Positions 8,157-16,921 of a stretch of DNA of 64,000 nucleotides are shown piece by piece. The first letter of the stretch is position 1. Each line of letters starts with the position of its first letter. A program made the translations under genes and the position numbers. A model generated the notes under the pieces. It did no database searches, was not told where the DNA came from, and was given only the letters and a program-made list of their open reading frames with translations. This DNA comes from Fontibacterium meridianamericanum (GTDB taxonomy: Bacteria; Pseudomonadota; Alphaproteobacteria; Pelagibacterales; Pelagibacteraceae): assembly GCA_965235635.1 (NCBI GenBank), contig CBDDYR010000001.1, positions 62,001 through 126,000 on the forward strand, written 5' to 3'.

Positions 8157-8276
8157 CAGGATTATTCCTGCGCCCTATGTGGCTCCAAGGTGCAAACCTT
8201 GTGTCTGTTAAGACCTTCAGAAAGTCATAAATCACAACCAAATAAAGCTTAGCGCTTGCTTATTTTTTATTTGGTT
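8157..8276 (+). ncRNA. Structured leader or small RNA ahead of the 8.3-kb cassette
   Basis: Four successive hairpins can be read directly: CAGGA-TTAT-TCCTG (8157-8170), CAAGGT-GCAA-ACCTTG with a GNRA tetraloop (8186-8201), GTCT-GTTA-AGAC (8203-8214), and an 11-bp stem AACCAAATAAA/TTTATTTGGTT (8236-8246 with 8266-8276) enclosing AGCGCT. A putative -10 box sits just upstream and the first cassette gene starts 20 bp downstream. This could be a cis-regulatory leader, or an independent RNA ended by the last hairpin. I do not recognise a named RNA family. Confidence 0.5.
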
Positions 8277-8296
8277 AAACATGAAGGAACTGTCGT

Positions 8297-8878
8297 ATGA
8301 CAACTTTTAATGAAAAAAATGAAGCTGAAACAAAGGCTTCATTTAGTAACGTATTAGCGGATAAAGCTAAAAAAAGAAAAGGCCCATCAACAGAGAGAGC
8401 TAAATATCAGGTCTCGAAGAATAATATTAAAAATGGATTTTGTTCAAAAAGATTTATTATTTACGGTGAAAATAAGAAAGAATTTGAACGATATCGAGAT
8501 GAATTATTAGAATTTTTAGATCCTATCACGCCTATTCAAATAGATATGTGTTTTCATCTTATCCAAAATGGTTGGCATATCAAAAGATTAAGTTATGTAA
8601 GGAATGGTCACTATAATAATGAATTAAAAAGTGTTTTAGAAAATAGTTATAACTATGAAGACGTTCATCTCAAAAAACACGGTGAAATAAAAAAGATACT
8701 AAATGGACTTGGAAATAAAGATGAAGTTCTTGGAATAGTGTTTTCTCGTGATTGTGTAGGTATAGGCGCTCAGTCGAGGTTAATAGCCATTGAAAATTCA
8801 ATGCATGCTAAATACTACAAAATCTATAGAGAATACATGCTCGATAGATTTGGAAAGGAGTATCATCATGAAAAATAA
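8297..8878 (+). CDS. Uncharacterised cassette protein A
   Basis: The 193-residue soluble, basic protein has an AAGGAA ribosome-binding site 8 nt ahead of the ATG. After a lysine-rich N-terminus (residues 25-35) comes a pattern S-NN-KNGF, GENKKEFERYRDELLEFL, then P-IQIDMCFHLIQNGWHIKRL. This resembles, from memory, a widespread family of unknown function with an (N)A-KHG...GE...EFE-LR..L...L.P....E...V..I....WRLRR layout. That resemblance is tentative and no function is assigned. Its end overlaps protein B by 11 bp. The neighbours are a tRNA gene and a housekeeping gene, which suggests an inserted accessory pair. Confidence 0.65.
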   Translation: MTTFNEKNEAETKASFSNVLADKAKKRKGPSTERAKYQVSKNNIKNGFCSKRFIIYGENKKEFERYRDELLEFLDPITPIQIDMCFHLIQNGWHIKRLSYVRNGHYNNELKSVLENSYNYEDVHLKKHGEIKKILNGLGNKDEVLGIVFSRDCVGIGAQSRLIAIENSMHAKYYKIYREYMLDRFGKEYHHEK

Positions 8879-9353
8879 ATTTTCAAATTTTATAGAAGAT
8901 AAAATAAAAGCTGAATTTGAAAAAAGAAATTTACTTTATAAAAATCTTAAAAAGGAGGATATATCTAATCGAGATACACTTGAGCATATTAGAAATAAGT
9001 TTTTAGAGTTTTTAAAAAGAATTCTAACTAATCCTAAGTGCAAAAGTTCATTTGATATCATAAAAAGTTCAATTGAAAAAATAGAGCAAGAAATAAGGGA
9101 TGAAAAAATTACTATTGAGACAAAGACTAAATTACATGTTGAGATTGAAGATCAGGAGGTTAAAAAACAAATGCCTAACCCAGCTCAATCTGTAGTAAAA
9201 GGAAAGCCCATTCCTTGTGGCTATGGCTTAACACCAGAAATAATAGAAAAAAATCGTCTCTGGATTAAACCTTGTAGCACTACAGAACCAATAGAAAAAA
9301 GAGAGAAGCAAAGTAATGGTTTTGTTTATGCTAAGTTTAATGGTTATTACTAG
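8868..9353 (+). CDS. Uncharacterised cassette protein B
   Basis: The start at 8868 is chosen because AAAGGAG lies 7 nt upstream and it overlaps gene A in the usual coupled manner; an in-frame ATG at 8790 lies deep inside gene A. The protein is about 161 residues. The first 100 are charged and probably helical or coiled-coil (EDKIKAEFEKRNLLYKNLKK ... IEKIEQEIRDEKITIETK); the C-terminal 60 contain a PNPAQSVVKGKPIPCGYGLT stretch with two cysteines further along. I do not recognise the family. It converges with zapE, overlapping by 17 bp. Confidence 0.6.
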   Translation: MKNKFSNFIEDKIKAEFEKRNLLYKNLKKEDISNRDTLEHIRNKFLEFLKRILTNPKCKSSFDIIKSSIEKIEQEIRDEKITIETKTKLHVEIEDQEVKKQMPNPAQSVVKGKPIPCGYGLTPEIIEKNRLWIKPCSTTEPIEKREKQSNGFVYAKFNGYY

Positions 9354-10402
9354 TAAGTTCTTGCAGTCGACTTAAGGTTCTTTGAAATACTTTTTGAAGT
9401 TTTACACTGCTAGTAATTTGATTAATTGGAACGGTTGCGGTTGCAACTAAACTTAAATGATTGTCATAAATAATATCGATTAGATTTATAAATCGATATT
9501 GTTCATTGATTAACTCGTCTGTAAAATTTGGAATATTTTCAATAAAGAAAATTTTGGCAATTTTACAAATCTCTATGTAATCTTCTGAGCCGTAAGTTTG
9601 AAAACATAAGTCTTTAAAATCAAACTTTGCAATTCCTGAGACATAATTATCAATAATTAATTTTCTTCCCTTTATTTCGATTTCTTTAGTTGCAAATTGT
9701 TTGCCACTTAAAACTGCAAATAATACTTGATTGAAGTTCTTTTTAGTTTGTGGGTCTTTAACAATAAAAAACCTATTTTGTTTATTTAAATAAAGTTCAC
9801 GGTAATCTTTTCCCGAATTTAATGAATAAACTAAGACGTTATTGCTTTTAATGTTTTCAATGTAGGGAAGAAATTGATCGCGTTGAAGTCCACCTAGATA
9901 CAAATCATCAGGTTTTGCATTAGAAGTCGTGATTATGAAAATATTATTAGAGAAAAATTGCTCTAATAATTTTCCAAGGATCATTGCATCTGCAATGTTA
10001 GTGATTTGAAACTCATCAAAGAAAATAATATCGAAATCTTTTTTAAAAGTTTTAACGATTTTAGGTAAGGGATTGTTTCTCATTTTTTAACTTGTGAAGC
10101 TTATTGTGAATATCCACCATAAACTTATTAAAATGGGTTTTTAATACTCTTGGGTTGATTTAAATATTCTAAAAAGAAATTGATAATCATGGTTTTACCT
10201 GCGCCCACATCGCCATAAAGATAAAATCCTTTAGGTTTTTTACTTGAAAAAATACTTGTGACAGACTTTAAAAAGGACGGCTTTAATTGCTCCGTCAAAG
10301 TGTCCTAAAGTTTTGATTAAATCTTCCTGATTAATGTTTTTCTGAAGGCTTGTTTTTCTTAGTATATTTTTTAAATGCCTCAGTAATATTTAAGTGGTAC
10401 AT
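9337..10402 (-). pseudogene. zapE: Cell-division ATPase ZapE (AFG1-like), multiply frameshifted
   Basis: ZapE is an AFG1/LACE1-type ATPase associated with the division ring. The C-terminal 248 residues are one open frame (9337-10083), with Walker B FDIIFFDEFQITNIADAMIL and the TTSNAKPDDLYLGGLQRDQFLP motif. The N-terminal third is spread over other frames: MYHLNITEAFKKYTKKNK from the ATG at 10400-10402, DGAIK-PSFLKSV, the Walker A GDVGAGKT at 10191-10214, and KTHFNKFMVDIHNKLHKLKN. At least four indels are needed to rebuild one protein. Either the gene is decaying or the consensus is poor; all motifs survive, which favours the second. Confidence 0.85.
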
Positions 10403-10439
10403 TAAGCTTAGTTATTAAAGGATTTTAAATTTTTCACAA

Positions 10440-11214
10440 ATGCATAGATCGTATAATAAAATTCATATAATTGCAGACTCAAGTCCAAACGCGCAGGCTG
10501 CAAAAAGATCGATTACTAAAAAATATAAAAATTACCCAATCAATGATTCGGATGTATTCATTGTACTAGGCGGCGATGGTTTTATGCTTGCCTCACTTAA
10601 AAAATATCAAAAATACAAAATTCCATTTCTATGGAATGAACAAAGGGAATCGTGGTTTTTTATTAAATAAATTTGATGAGAAAGATTTATTAAACAAAAT
10701 TAATAAAGCAGATACTGCAGAACTTCATCCGCTTGAAATGTATGCAAGAAATAAAAATGGAAAAATTAAAACTGCCATTGCTATTAATGAAGTGTCTGTT
10801 TTTAGAGAAACACGTCAGGCAGCAAAACTTGAAATTAAAATTGATAATAAAATCAGAATGAAAGAGATTGTTTGCGATGGTACGCTTGTTGCAACGCCTG
10901 CAGGTAGTACTGCTTATAATTTATCAGCACGAGGTCCTGTATTAGATTTAGAATCTAATCTATTGGCCCTTACACCAATTTCACCCTTTAAACCGAGAGG
11001 ATGGCGTGGCGCTACTATTAATAGTAATTCAAAAGTATCTTTTAAAAATTTAGATCCTAAAAAAAGACCTGTCAGCGTAGTTGCGGATAATGTTGAATTT
11101 AGACATGTTTTGAATGTGAATATTTATTTAAATAAAAATAAAACTTTTAGACTTTTGTACGATAAAAAATTTGGATTAAAAGAGCGAAACTTAGCTGAAC
11201 AGTTTAAATTTTAA
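10440..11214 (+). CDS. nadK: NAD kinase (one frameshift)
   Basis: NadK phosphorylates NAD+ to NADP+ and is the only known bacterial route, so the gene should be essential. The first part (10440-10670) has the GGDG motif in VFIVLGGDGFMLASLKKY; the second (10576-11214) has YGMNKGNRGFLLNKF and the conserved CDGTLVATPAGSTAYNLSA. Removing one base near the C at 10629 restores IPFYGMNKG and an ordinary protein of about 257 residues. It converges with and overlaps the A-type carrier gene by 11 bp. Confidence 0.9.
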
Positions 11215-11539
11215 AAGACTCGCCGCAGCCACAACGCTCTGTTTCGTTAGGATTATTAAAGACAAATGAGGATGAAAATTTATCTTCTTTGTAATCCATT
11301 TTAGTTCCAAGCAAATACATAATCGCCTTTGGATCAATAAATACCTCAACGCCATTATCATTAACCACTTCATCGTTGGGTATTGTTTCTTTAAGGTAAG
11401 TCATTTCATATTCCATACCGGCACAACCTCCAGCTTTAACAGAAACTCTAACGCCTTTAACTCCACTCTCAGCGTTACTTAAAATTTCTTTAATACGCTT
11501 TGCAGCATTATCTGAAATTGTAATTAATTGTTTTGTCAT
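11204..11539 (-). CDS. sufA: A-type Fe-S carrier (SufA/IscA/ErpA family)
   Basis: The 111-residue HesB-family protein delivers assembled Fe-S clusters to apoproteins. The three ligand cysteines are visible: one in KAGGCAGMEYEM and two in the C-terminal CGCGESF. It ends the SUF operon and begins 4 bp inside sufT. Whether it behaves as SufA, IscA or ErpA cannot be told from sequence; the symbol follows the operon context. Confidence 0.88.
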   Translation of the reverse strand: MTKQLITISDNAAKRIKEILSNAESGVKGVRVSVKAGGCAGMEYEMTYLKETIPNDEVVNDNGVEVFIDPKAIMYLLGTKMDYKEDKFSSSFVFNNPNETERCGCGESFKI

Positions 11540-11841
11540 ATGTTTAAAGCTAGTTTTGCAACCTCTGACATTTTTGATTTGTCCCAGGGTGGATCCCAGA
11601 CAATTTTTACCACCACTTCATCGTAATGTCCTAAACTCTCAACAGCCTTTCTTACATTATTGGGTATGCTTTGAGCTTCAGGGCAATTTGGAGAAGTTAG
11701 CGTCATGTCGATTTCGCAATTCTTATCCTTTAGCCTTACATCATAAATAAGACCTAACTCGTAAATATCAACGGGTATTTCAGGATCAAAGATAGTCTTT
11801 AATTTATCTTTTATTTCATCAATTTTTTGTGAATGGTCCAT
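11536..11841 (-). CDS. sufT: SufT/MIP18-like Fe-S maturation protein
   Basis: This 101-residue DUF59 (MIP18-like) protein has the family hallmarks FDPEIPVDIYELGLIYDV and MTLTSPNCPEAQSIP with the conserved cysteine, and ends VVKIVWDPPWDKSKMSEVAK. Members of this group help mature Fe-S proteins, and in SUF operons are called SufT. It overlaps its neighbours on both sides (sufU by 1 bp, sufA by 4 bp). Confidence 0.88.
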   Translation of the reverse strand: MDHSQKIDEIKDKLKTIFDPEIPVDIYELGLIYDVRLKDKNCEIDMTLTSPNCPEAQSIPNNVRKAVESLGHYDEVVVKIVWDPPWDKSKMSEVAKLALNI

Positions 11842-12311
11842 TAGTCGATTAATTCTGAGTTAATTGGTTTTTTTTCATCATCTAGGGCTGCTTTTAAAGT
11901 ATGCCAAGATAACGTTGCGCATTTTACTCGCATTGGAAATTTACCAACGCCTGCAAGGGATGAAAACTTAATATGTTCATCTTCCGTTAGACCTACTTTT
12001 TTAATTTCTTGTCCCTCTTTGATCATTTTAAAGAATGAATTTAATAATTCGCGGGCTTGTTTTTCTGATTTTCCCTTAACAATTTCAGTCATAATAGATG
12101 AGGATGCAACCGAGATAGCACAACCTGATCCTTCAAAGGAAATATCTTTTACTTTTTTTTCACTATCTAAACTTAAATACACATGAATATTGTCTCCACA
12201 TAAAGGATTATGTCCTTCTGCATCATGATTAAATTTATTGCATTTGCCAAAATTTCTTGGCTTTTTGCCGTGATCTAATATCAAGTCTTGATAAAGTTCT
12301 GTTAAATCCAT
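11841..12311 (-). CDS. sufU: Fe-S scaffold / sulfur-transfer protein SufU
   Basis: The 156-residue IscU-fold protein has the SufU-type insertion. Ligand motifs are NPLCGDNIHV, the SFEGSGCAISVASSSIM segment, and the late MRVKCATLSWHTL. The extra residues between the second and third cysteines (EDEHIKFSSLAGVGKFPM) distinguish SufU from IscU. SufU usually accepts sulfur from SufS, which is encoded immediately upstream and shares a base with this gene. Confidence 0.9.
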   Translation of the reverse strand: MDLTELYQDLILDHGKKPRNFGKCNKFNHDAEGHNPLCGDNIHVYLSLDSEKKVKDISFEGSGCAISVASSSIMTEIVKGKSEKQARELLNSFFKMIKEGQEIKKVGLTEDEHIKFSSLAGVGKFPMRVKCATLSWHTLKAALDDEKKPINSELID

Positions 12312-13513
12312 TATTTTAATTTAAATATTTTTTTGCACTTCTTGATGCTCTCACAGATGGCATCAATATCTTGCTTATTATTATAAACACCAAAAGACAT
12401 TCTAAGAGAGGATCCAATTTTCATCTTTTTATGTAGAATTTGACAACAATGATGGCCTGCTCTGACTGCAATATCATCTTCATCAAAAACCGTTGATGCA
12501 TCATGGGCATGAACGCCTTTAATATTAAATGAAAATACACTTCCTTTATCTGAAGGACGACCTACAAATTCTATATCATTAAATTTACTAATTTTATCTA
12601 TGGCATAGGCAGATAAACTTTGCTCATGACTTATAATATTTTTAACTTTTATATCTTTAACAAATTTAATTGCCTGTTTTAGAGCAACAACTTCTGCTGA
12701 AGCTAAAGATCCGGCCTCAAATTTACTCACACCCGATGCATACGTTATATTTTTAGTATCGACATTTTGAATCATCCCACCGCCACCATTAAAGGGATCA
12801 AATTGTTCAACCCATTTATTTTTCATGTACAAAATTCCAACTCCCGTAGGTCCATAAATTTTATGACTTGAGAATGCATAAAAATCACAATCTAATTCTT
12901 TAAGATCGACATGACTGTGAGCTACCGCTTGCGTACCATCAATACAAACAGGTATTTTTTTAGCTTTAGCAATTGAAATTACTTTTTTAATATCTGTTGT
13001 TAGACCTGTAACATTCGATACGTGAATGACACTAATAATTTTTGTTTTATTTGTAATGAGTGTTGCTAATTTATTAACCTCAACTTCACCCTCTTCATTG
13101 ATTGGAATAAATTTTATATTAACTTTTTTTTTTCTTAAAAAATGCCATGGAACATAATTAGAGTGATGCTCCGCCTCCGTTAATATGATCTCATCACCCT
13201 CTTTTAAAAATTTACCAAAACAATGGGCAACTAAATTTAATGATTCTGTTGAGTTTTTAGTAAATACGATCTCACCTTCTGTCCCATTAATAAATTCTTT
13301 AATTATTTCACGTGTATTTTCAAAATCTGCGGTTGCTCTTGCTGCAAGACCATAAACAGCTCGTCCAATATTTGCATAATGATTTTTATAAAAATCCTCC
13401 AAGGCATTAATTACTTGGATAGGTTTTTGTGCTGAATTTGCCGTATCAAAATAAATTAAATTTTTATTAGATTTAAAGATTGGAAATTGACTTTTAATGT
13501 CTTTTAAATTCAT
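12311..13513 (-). CDS. sufS: Cysteine desulfurase SufS (group II)
   Basis: This 400-residue PLP enzyme releases sulfur from cysteine for Fe-S assembly. The PLP lysine is in AFSSHKIYGPTGVGILYMK, the TEAEHHSNYVPW and DGTQAVAHSHVDL motifs are intact, and the active-site cysteine is in VRAGHHCCQILHKKM. The short catalytic loop is the SufS/group II type, in contrast to the IscS-like desulfurase encoded at 16911-18047. Its start overlaps the end of sufD. Confidence 0.95.
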   Translation of the reverse strand: MNLKDIKSQFPIFKSNKNLIYFDTANSAQKPIQVINALEDFYKNHYANIGRAVYGLAARATADFENTREIIKEFINGTEGEIVFTKNSTESLNLVAHCFGKFLKEGDEIILTEAEHHSNYVPWHFLRKKKVNIKFIPINEEGEVEVNKLATLITNKTKIISVIHVSNVTGLTTDIKKVISIAKAKKIPVCIDGTQAVAHSHVDLKELDCDFYAFSSHKIYGPTGVGILYMKNKWVEQFDPFNGGGGMIQNVDTKNITYASGVSKFEAGSLASAEVVALKQAIKFVKDIKVKNIISHEQSLSAYAIDKISKFNDIEFVGRPSDKGSVFSFNIKGVHAHDASTVFDEDDIAVRAGHHCCQILHKKMKIGSSLRMSFGVYNNKQDIDAICESIKKCKKIFKLK

Positions 13514-14730
13514 GAAAGCATTTCTTCAGTTTTCTTTAGGAAATAATTCTTAAAATTTTCATCTGAAATCTTTTCAATTACTTCTGATAGAAAACCTTGA
13601 ACGATTAATCTTTTTGCTTGGACTTCTGGAATGCCCCTTGCCATTAAATAAAATAATTCATCTTTATTTAATGAAGTAGAGGATGAGCCATGGCTACATT
13701 TTACATCATCAGCATAAATTTCAAGTTCAGGCTTTGAATGAAATGTGCATTGATCTGATAACAAGAACGCTCTTAATTAACTGATAACCATTCGTCTTTT
13801 GAGCAATTTGATCGACAAATATTTTACCCTGATAAACTCCTTTAGCAGTTCCATCGATAATACTTTTTGAAAATTGATAACTCTGCGTATTTTCAGCTAA
13901 GTGATTAATTTTAACTTTAATCTCATGATCTTCGTTATTTTTTAGAAACTGCGTGTAATACAAATAACATTCAGCTAAGGACTCATTTAAATTAATTTCA
14001 ACTTCATCTCTGATGGTTTTGATAATATTTGAAAATATAAAACTTTCATAATTAGCACTTTTTGCAATATTCACTTTCTTAAAACGGTAAATACAATTTT
14101 CAGTATTATTAGAATTAAGAATATAATTTTTAATATGAGAATTTGGCTCAACATCAATATTCGTATTGATGCTTATAAATGTATTCTTATTTTCATTTAG
14201 AAATTTTTCAAAGATTGAAACTTTTGAATTTTTATTGATTAAAATATAATTTTTTTGATGTAATTGTTTTTGATCAATTTTTGAATTGTATTGATGATAA
14301 ATTATAATTGGTAAATCTAAATTTTCTTTAATCTCTAAATAAAATCCAGTGTTGGCTAAAGCGTTGTTTGCGGCAACGAGTGGATTTTTTTTATTACTAA
14401 ATAATTTTGATAAATGTTTATGATTTTTTTTATAATATTCATCAATTGAAGTGATAATTAATTTATCTTTTTCAATAAAATCTGTTTTTTGAACTAATCC
14501 ATTTACGATAATAATTTTATTATGTTTAAAATTTTCAAAAACTTTCTCATTAATAGTTTCATTGCTCGTTTTATAAATTTCTAATTGTTTATTATTTTGT
14601 AAAAAATTATTTAATGCAGGATTGTTTCCAATCTTCATCTTTTTTAGTTGGATAACCGTGTTTATTAAAAAGATTTAAACTAAGTGCTTCTTAATTCACT
14701 TACCTCTTTAATATCAGTAATCGTATTCAT
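13510..14730 (-). CDS. sufD: Fe-S assembly protein SufD (frameshifted)
   Basis: SufD pairs with SufB in the SufBC2D scaffold. The gene is split into three readable pieces. The ATG at 14728-14730, 5 bp after sufC, opens MNTITDIKEVSELRS; another frame gives LNLFNKHGYPTKKDEDWK, the typical SufD N-terminus; 13727-14638 holds the beta-helix body ending KTNGYQLIK; 13510-13764 gives LLSDQCTFHSKPELEIYADD and VKCSHGSSSTSLN. At least three indels, near 14680, 14625 and 13775, are needed for one protein. All conserved blocks are present, so error is more likely than decay. Confidence 0.88.
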
Positions 14731-14735
14731 TTTGG

Positions 14736-15479
14736 TTAGATTGCTTTTTGAAATTCCTTGTAACCAATCTTATCGAGTTCTTGCGCAAGTTTAGAACAAC
14801 CCGTTTTAACGATAGAACCGTTAACCATTACATGCACAAAATCTGGTTTGATATAATCTAATAATCTTTGATAGTGCGTAATAATTAAGAAAGATCGATT
14901 AGGTGATCTTAAAGCATTCACTCCATCTGCAACAATTTTAAGAGCATCAATGTCTAATCCTGAATCTGTTTCATCTAAGATTGCAAGATCAGGTTCAAGG
15001 AGTGACATTTGTAAAACTTCATTACGTTTTTTTTCTCCGCCAGAAAAACCTACATTTAAAGCTCTGCCTAATTGCTCATCTTTAATTCCAAGTTTTTTAG
15101 CGTGTTGTTTAACTAGGGATAAAAATTCAACCACATCCACTTCTTTTTGACCTTTTGCTTTTCTAACGGCATTCAGTGATGTTTTTAAAAAATTATTCAT
15201 AAATACCCCTGGAATTTCAATTGGGTATTGGAATGCTAAAAATATTCCCTTCTGCGCTCTTTCATCAGCCTCAAGTTCAACAATGTTTTCATTTTTAAAT
15301 ATAATTTTTCCATCAACCTCATAACCATCTTTGCCAGCAAGTACGTATGAAAGTGTGCTTTTTCCAGATCCGTTTGGGCCCATAATGGCATGAACTTCAC
15401 CTTTGCCAATATTAAGATTAAAATCTTTTAAGATTTTTTTATCAGCAACACTTACATTTAATTTTTCAATTTTTAACAT
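14736..15479 (-). CDS. sufC: SufC ATPase
   Basis: The 247-residue cytosolic ABC-type ATPase powers the SufBCD scaffold. Walker A is MGPNGSGKSTLSYVLAGK, the Q-loop FLAFQYPIEIPGV and the signature GFSGGEKKRNEVLQM are characteristic of SufC, and Walker B is LAILDETDSGLDIDAL. It follows sufB by a 1-bp overlap and precedes sufD by 5 bp. Confidence 0.96.
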   Translation of the reverse strand: MLKIEKLNVSVADKKILKDFNLNIGKGEVHAIMGPNGSGKSTLSYVLAGKDGYEVDGKIIFKNENIVELEADERAQKGIFLAFQYPIEIPGVFMNNFLKTSLNAVRKAKGQKEVDVVEFLSLVKQHAKKLGIKDEQLGRALNVGFSGGEKKRNEVLQMSLLEPDLAILDETDSGLDIDALKIVADGVNALRSPNRSFLIITHYQRLLDYIKPDFVHVMVNGSIVKTGCSKLAQELDKIGYKEFQKAI

Positions 15480-16921
15480 TATCCAACACTTCCTTCTAAA
15501 CTAATGCTCACTAATTTTTGTGCCTCCACAGCAAATTCCATAGGAAGCTGCTGTAGAACTTCTTTACAAAAACCATTCACGATTAAACTTACAGCTTCTT
15601 CTTGATTTAAACCTCTTTGCTTACAGTAGAATAATTGCTCTTCACTAATCTTAGATGTGGTTGCTTCATGTTCTGTTGTTGAAGTTGAGTTTTTATTATC
15701 AATGTATGGAACTGTGTGTGCGCCACATAAATTACCAACTAATAACGAGTCACACTGAGTATAATTTTTAGCATTATTTGCTTTTTGATGAATGCTGACA
15801 AGACCTCTGTAAGTATTATCCGCATGTCCTGCTGAAATTCCCTTTGAAATAATTCTGCTCTTAGTATTTTTACCAAGGTGAATCATTTTAGTTCCCGTAT
15901 CTGCTTTTTGATAATTGTTGGTAATTGCAATTGAATAAAATTCACCCGATGAGTTATCGCCTTGCAAAATACAGCTTGGATATTTCCAAGTTATCGCTGA
16001 ACCTGTTTCAACTTGGGTCCAAGAAATTTTAGAATTTTTTCCCTTACAAATTCCACGTTTTGTTACAAAATTATAAATTCCACCTTTTCCTTCTTTATCT
16101 CCTGGATACCAGTTTTGAACAGTTGAATATTTAATTTCAGCATCATCCAGTGCAATCAGTTCTACGTTTGCTGCATGAAGTTGATGCTCATCTCGCATAG
16201 GTGCAGTGCAGCCCTCTAAATAACTTACGTAACTTCCTTTATCTGCAATAATTAAAGTTCTTTCAAACTGACCTGTGTTTGATGCATTAATTCTAAAATA
16301 TGTTGAAAGTTCCATTGGACATCGAACGCCTTCTGGAATGTAAACAAATGAACCATCGGTAAATACTGCTGAATTTAAAGTTGCAAAGTAATGATCTGTT
16401 AAAGGAATAACTGAACCTAAATATTTTTTAACTAGATCTGGATGTTTTTGTACCGCCTCCGAAATTGAACAAAAAATAACTCCGATATCTTCTAATTTTT
16501 TTTTAAATGTCGTTGCAACTGAAACAGAGTCAAATACGGCATCTACCGCAACGCCTGCTAATCTTTTTTGTTCATTTAGAGGAATCCCTAATTTTTCATA
16601 AGTTTTTTTAATTTCAGGATCAATTTCATCTAATGATTTTGGTCCTTCTTTAAAACTTTTTGGTGCTGAATAATAATATAAGTCCTGATAATCAATTTTA
16701 GGGTATTGAGGTTTTTGCCAGTTCGGCTCCTTCATTGTTTGTAATCTTTCAAATGCTTTTAATCTCCACTCTAGTAACCATTGTGGCTCTTTCTTTTGTT
16801 TAGAAATAAATTGAATAACTTCCTTATTAAGACCCTTCGGCGCTCTTACAGACTCAACATCTGTTACAAATCCATAAGCATAATCCTGCTTAATTTGTTC
16901 TTGGATTAGATTATCTGACAT
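15479..16921 (-). CDS. sufB: Fe-S assembly scaffold SufB
   Basis: The 480-residue core scaffold protein of the SUF system. Recognised blocks include PEGVRCPMELSTYFRINA, ERTLIIADKGSYVSYLEGC, YSTVQNWYPGDKEGKGGIY and the C-terminal HEATTSKISEEQLFYCKQRG. The conserved cysteine and glutamate positions used for cluster assembly are present. It starts 11 bp inside the preceding desulfurase gene and is intact, unlike sufD. Confidence 0.96.
   Translation of the reverse strand: MSDNLIQEQIKQDYAYGFVTDVESVRAPKGLNKEVIQFISKQKKEPQWLLEWRLKAFERLQTMKEPNWQKPQYPKIDYQDLYYYSAPKSFKEGPKSLDEIDPEIKKTYEKLGIPLNEQKRLAGVAVDAVFDSVSVATTFKKKLEDIGVIFCSISEAVQKHPDLVKKYLGSVIPLTDHYFATLNSAVFTDGSFVYIPEGVRCPMELSTYFRINASNTGQFERTLIIADKGSYVSYLEGCTAPMRDEHQLHAANVELIALDDAEIKYSTVQNWYPGDKEGKGGIYNFVTKRGICKGKNSKISWTQVETGSAITWKYPSCILQGDNSSGEFYSIAITNNYQKADTGTKMIHLGKNTKSRIISKGISAGHADNTYRGLVSIHQKANNAKNYTQCDSLLVGNLCGAHTVPYIDNKNSTSTTEHEATTSKISEEQLFYCKQRGLNQEEAVSLIVNGFCKEVLQQLPMEFAVEAQKLVSISLEGSVG

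Noticed and set aside
8281..8310. Nine-codon leader peptide (MKELSYDNF) overlapping cassette gene A
   Set aside because: The ATG has no ribosome-binding site of its own, and its AAGGAA is better used by the downstream gene start.
7982..9353. Integration of an island into tRNA-Thr
   Set aside because: The 3' end of the tRNA faces away from the cassette, no integrase is present, and I found no direct repeat of the tRNA end downstream.
14640..14735. Non-coding gap between sufC and sufD
   Set aside because: It encodes the conserved SufD N-terminus (LNLFNKHGYPTKKDEDWK) in shifted frames, so it is part of sufD.
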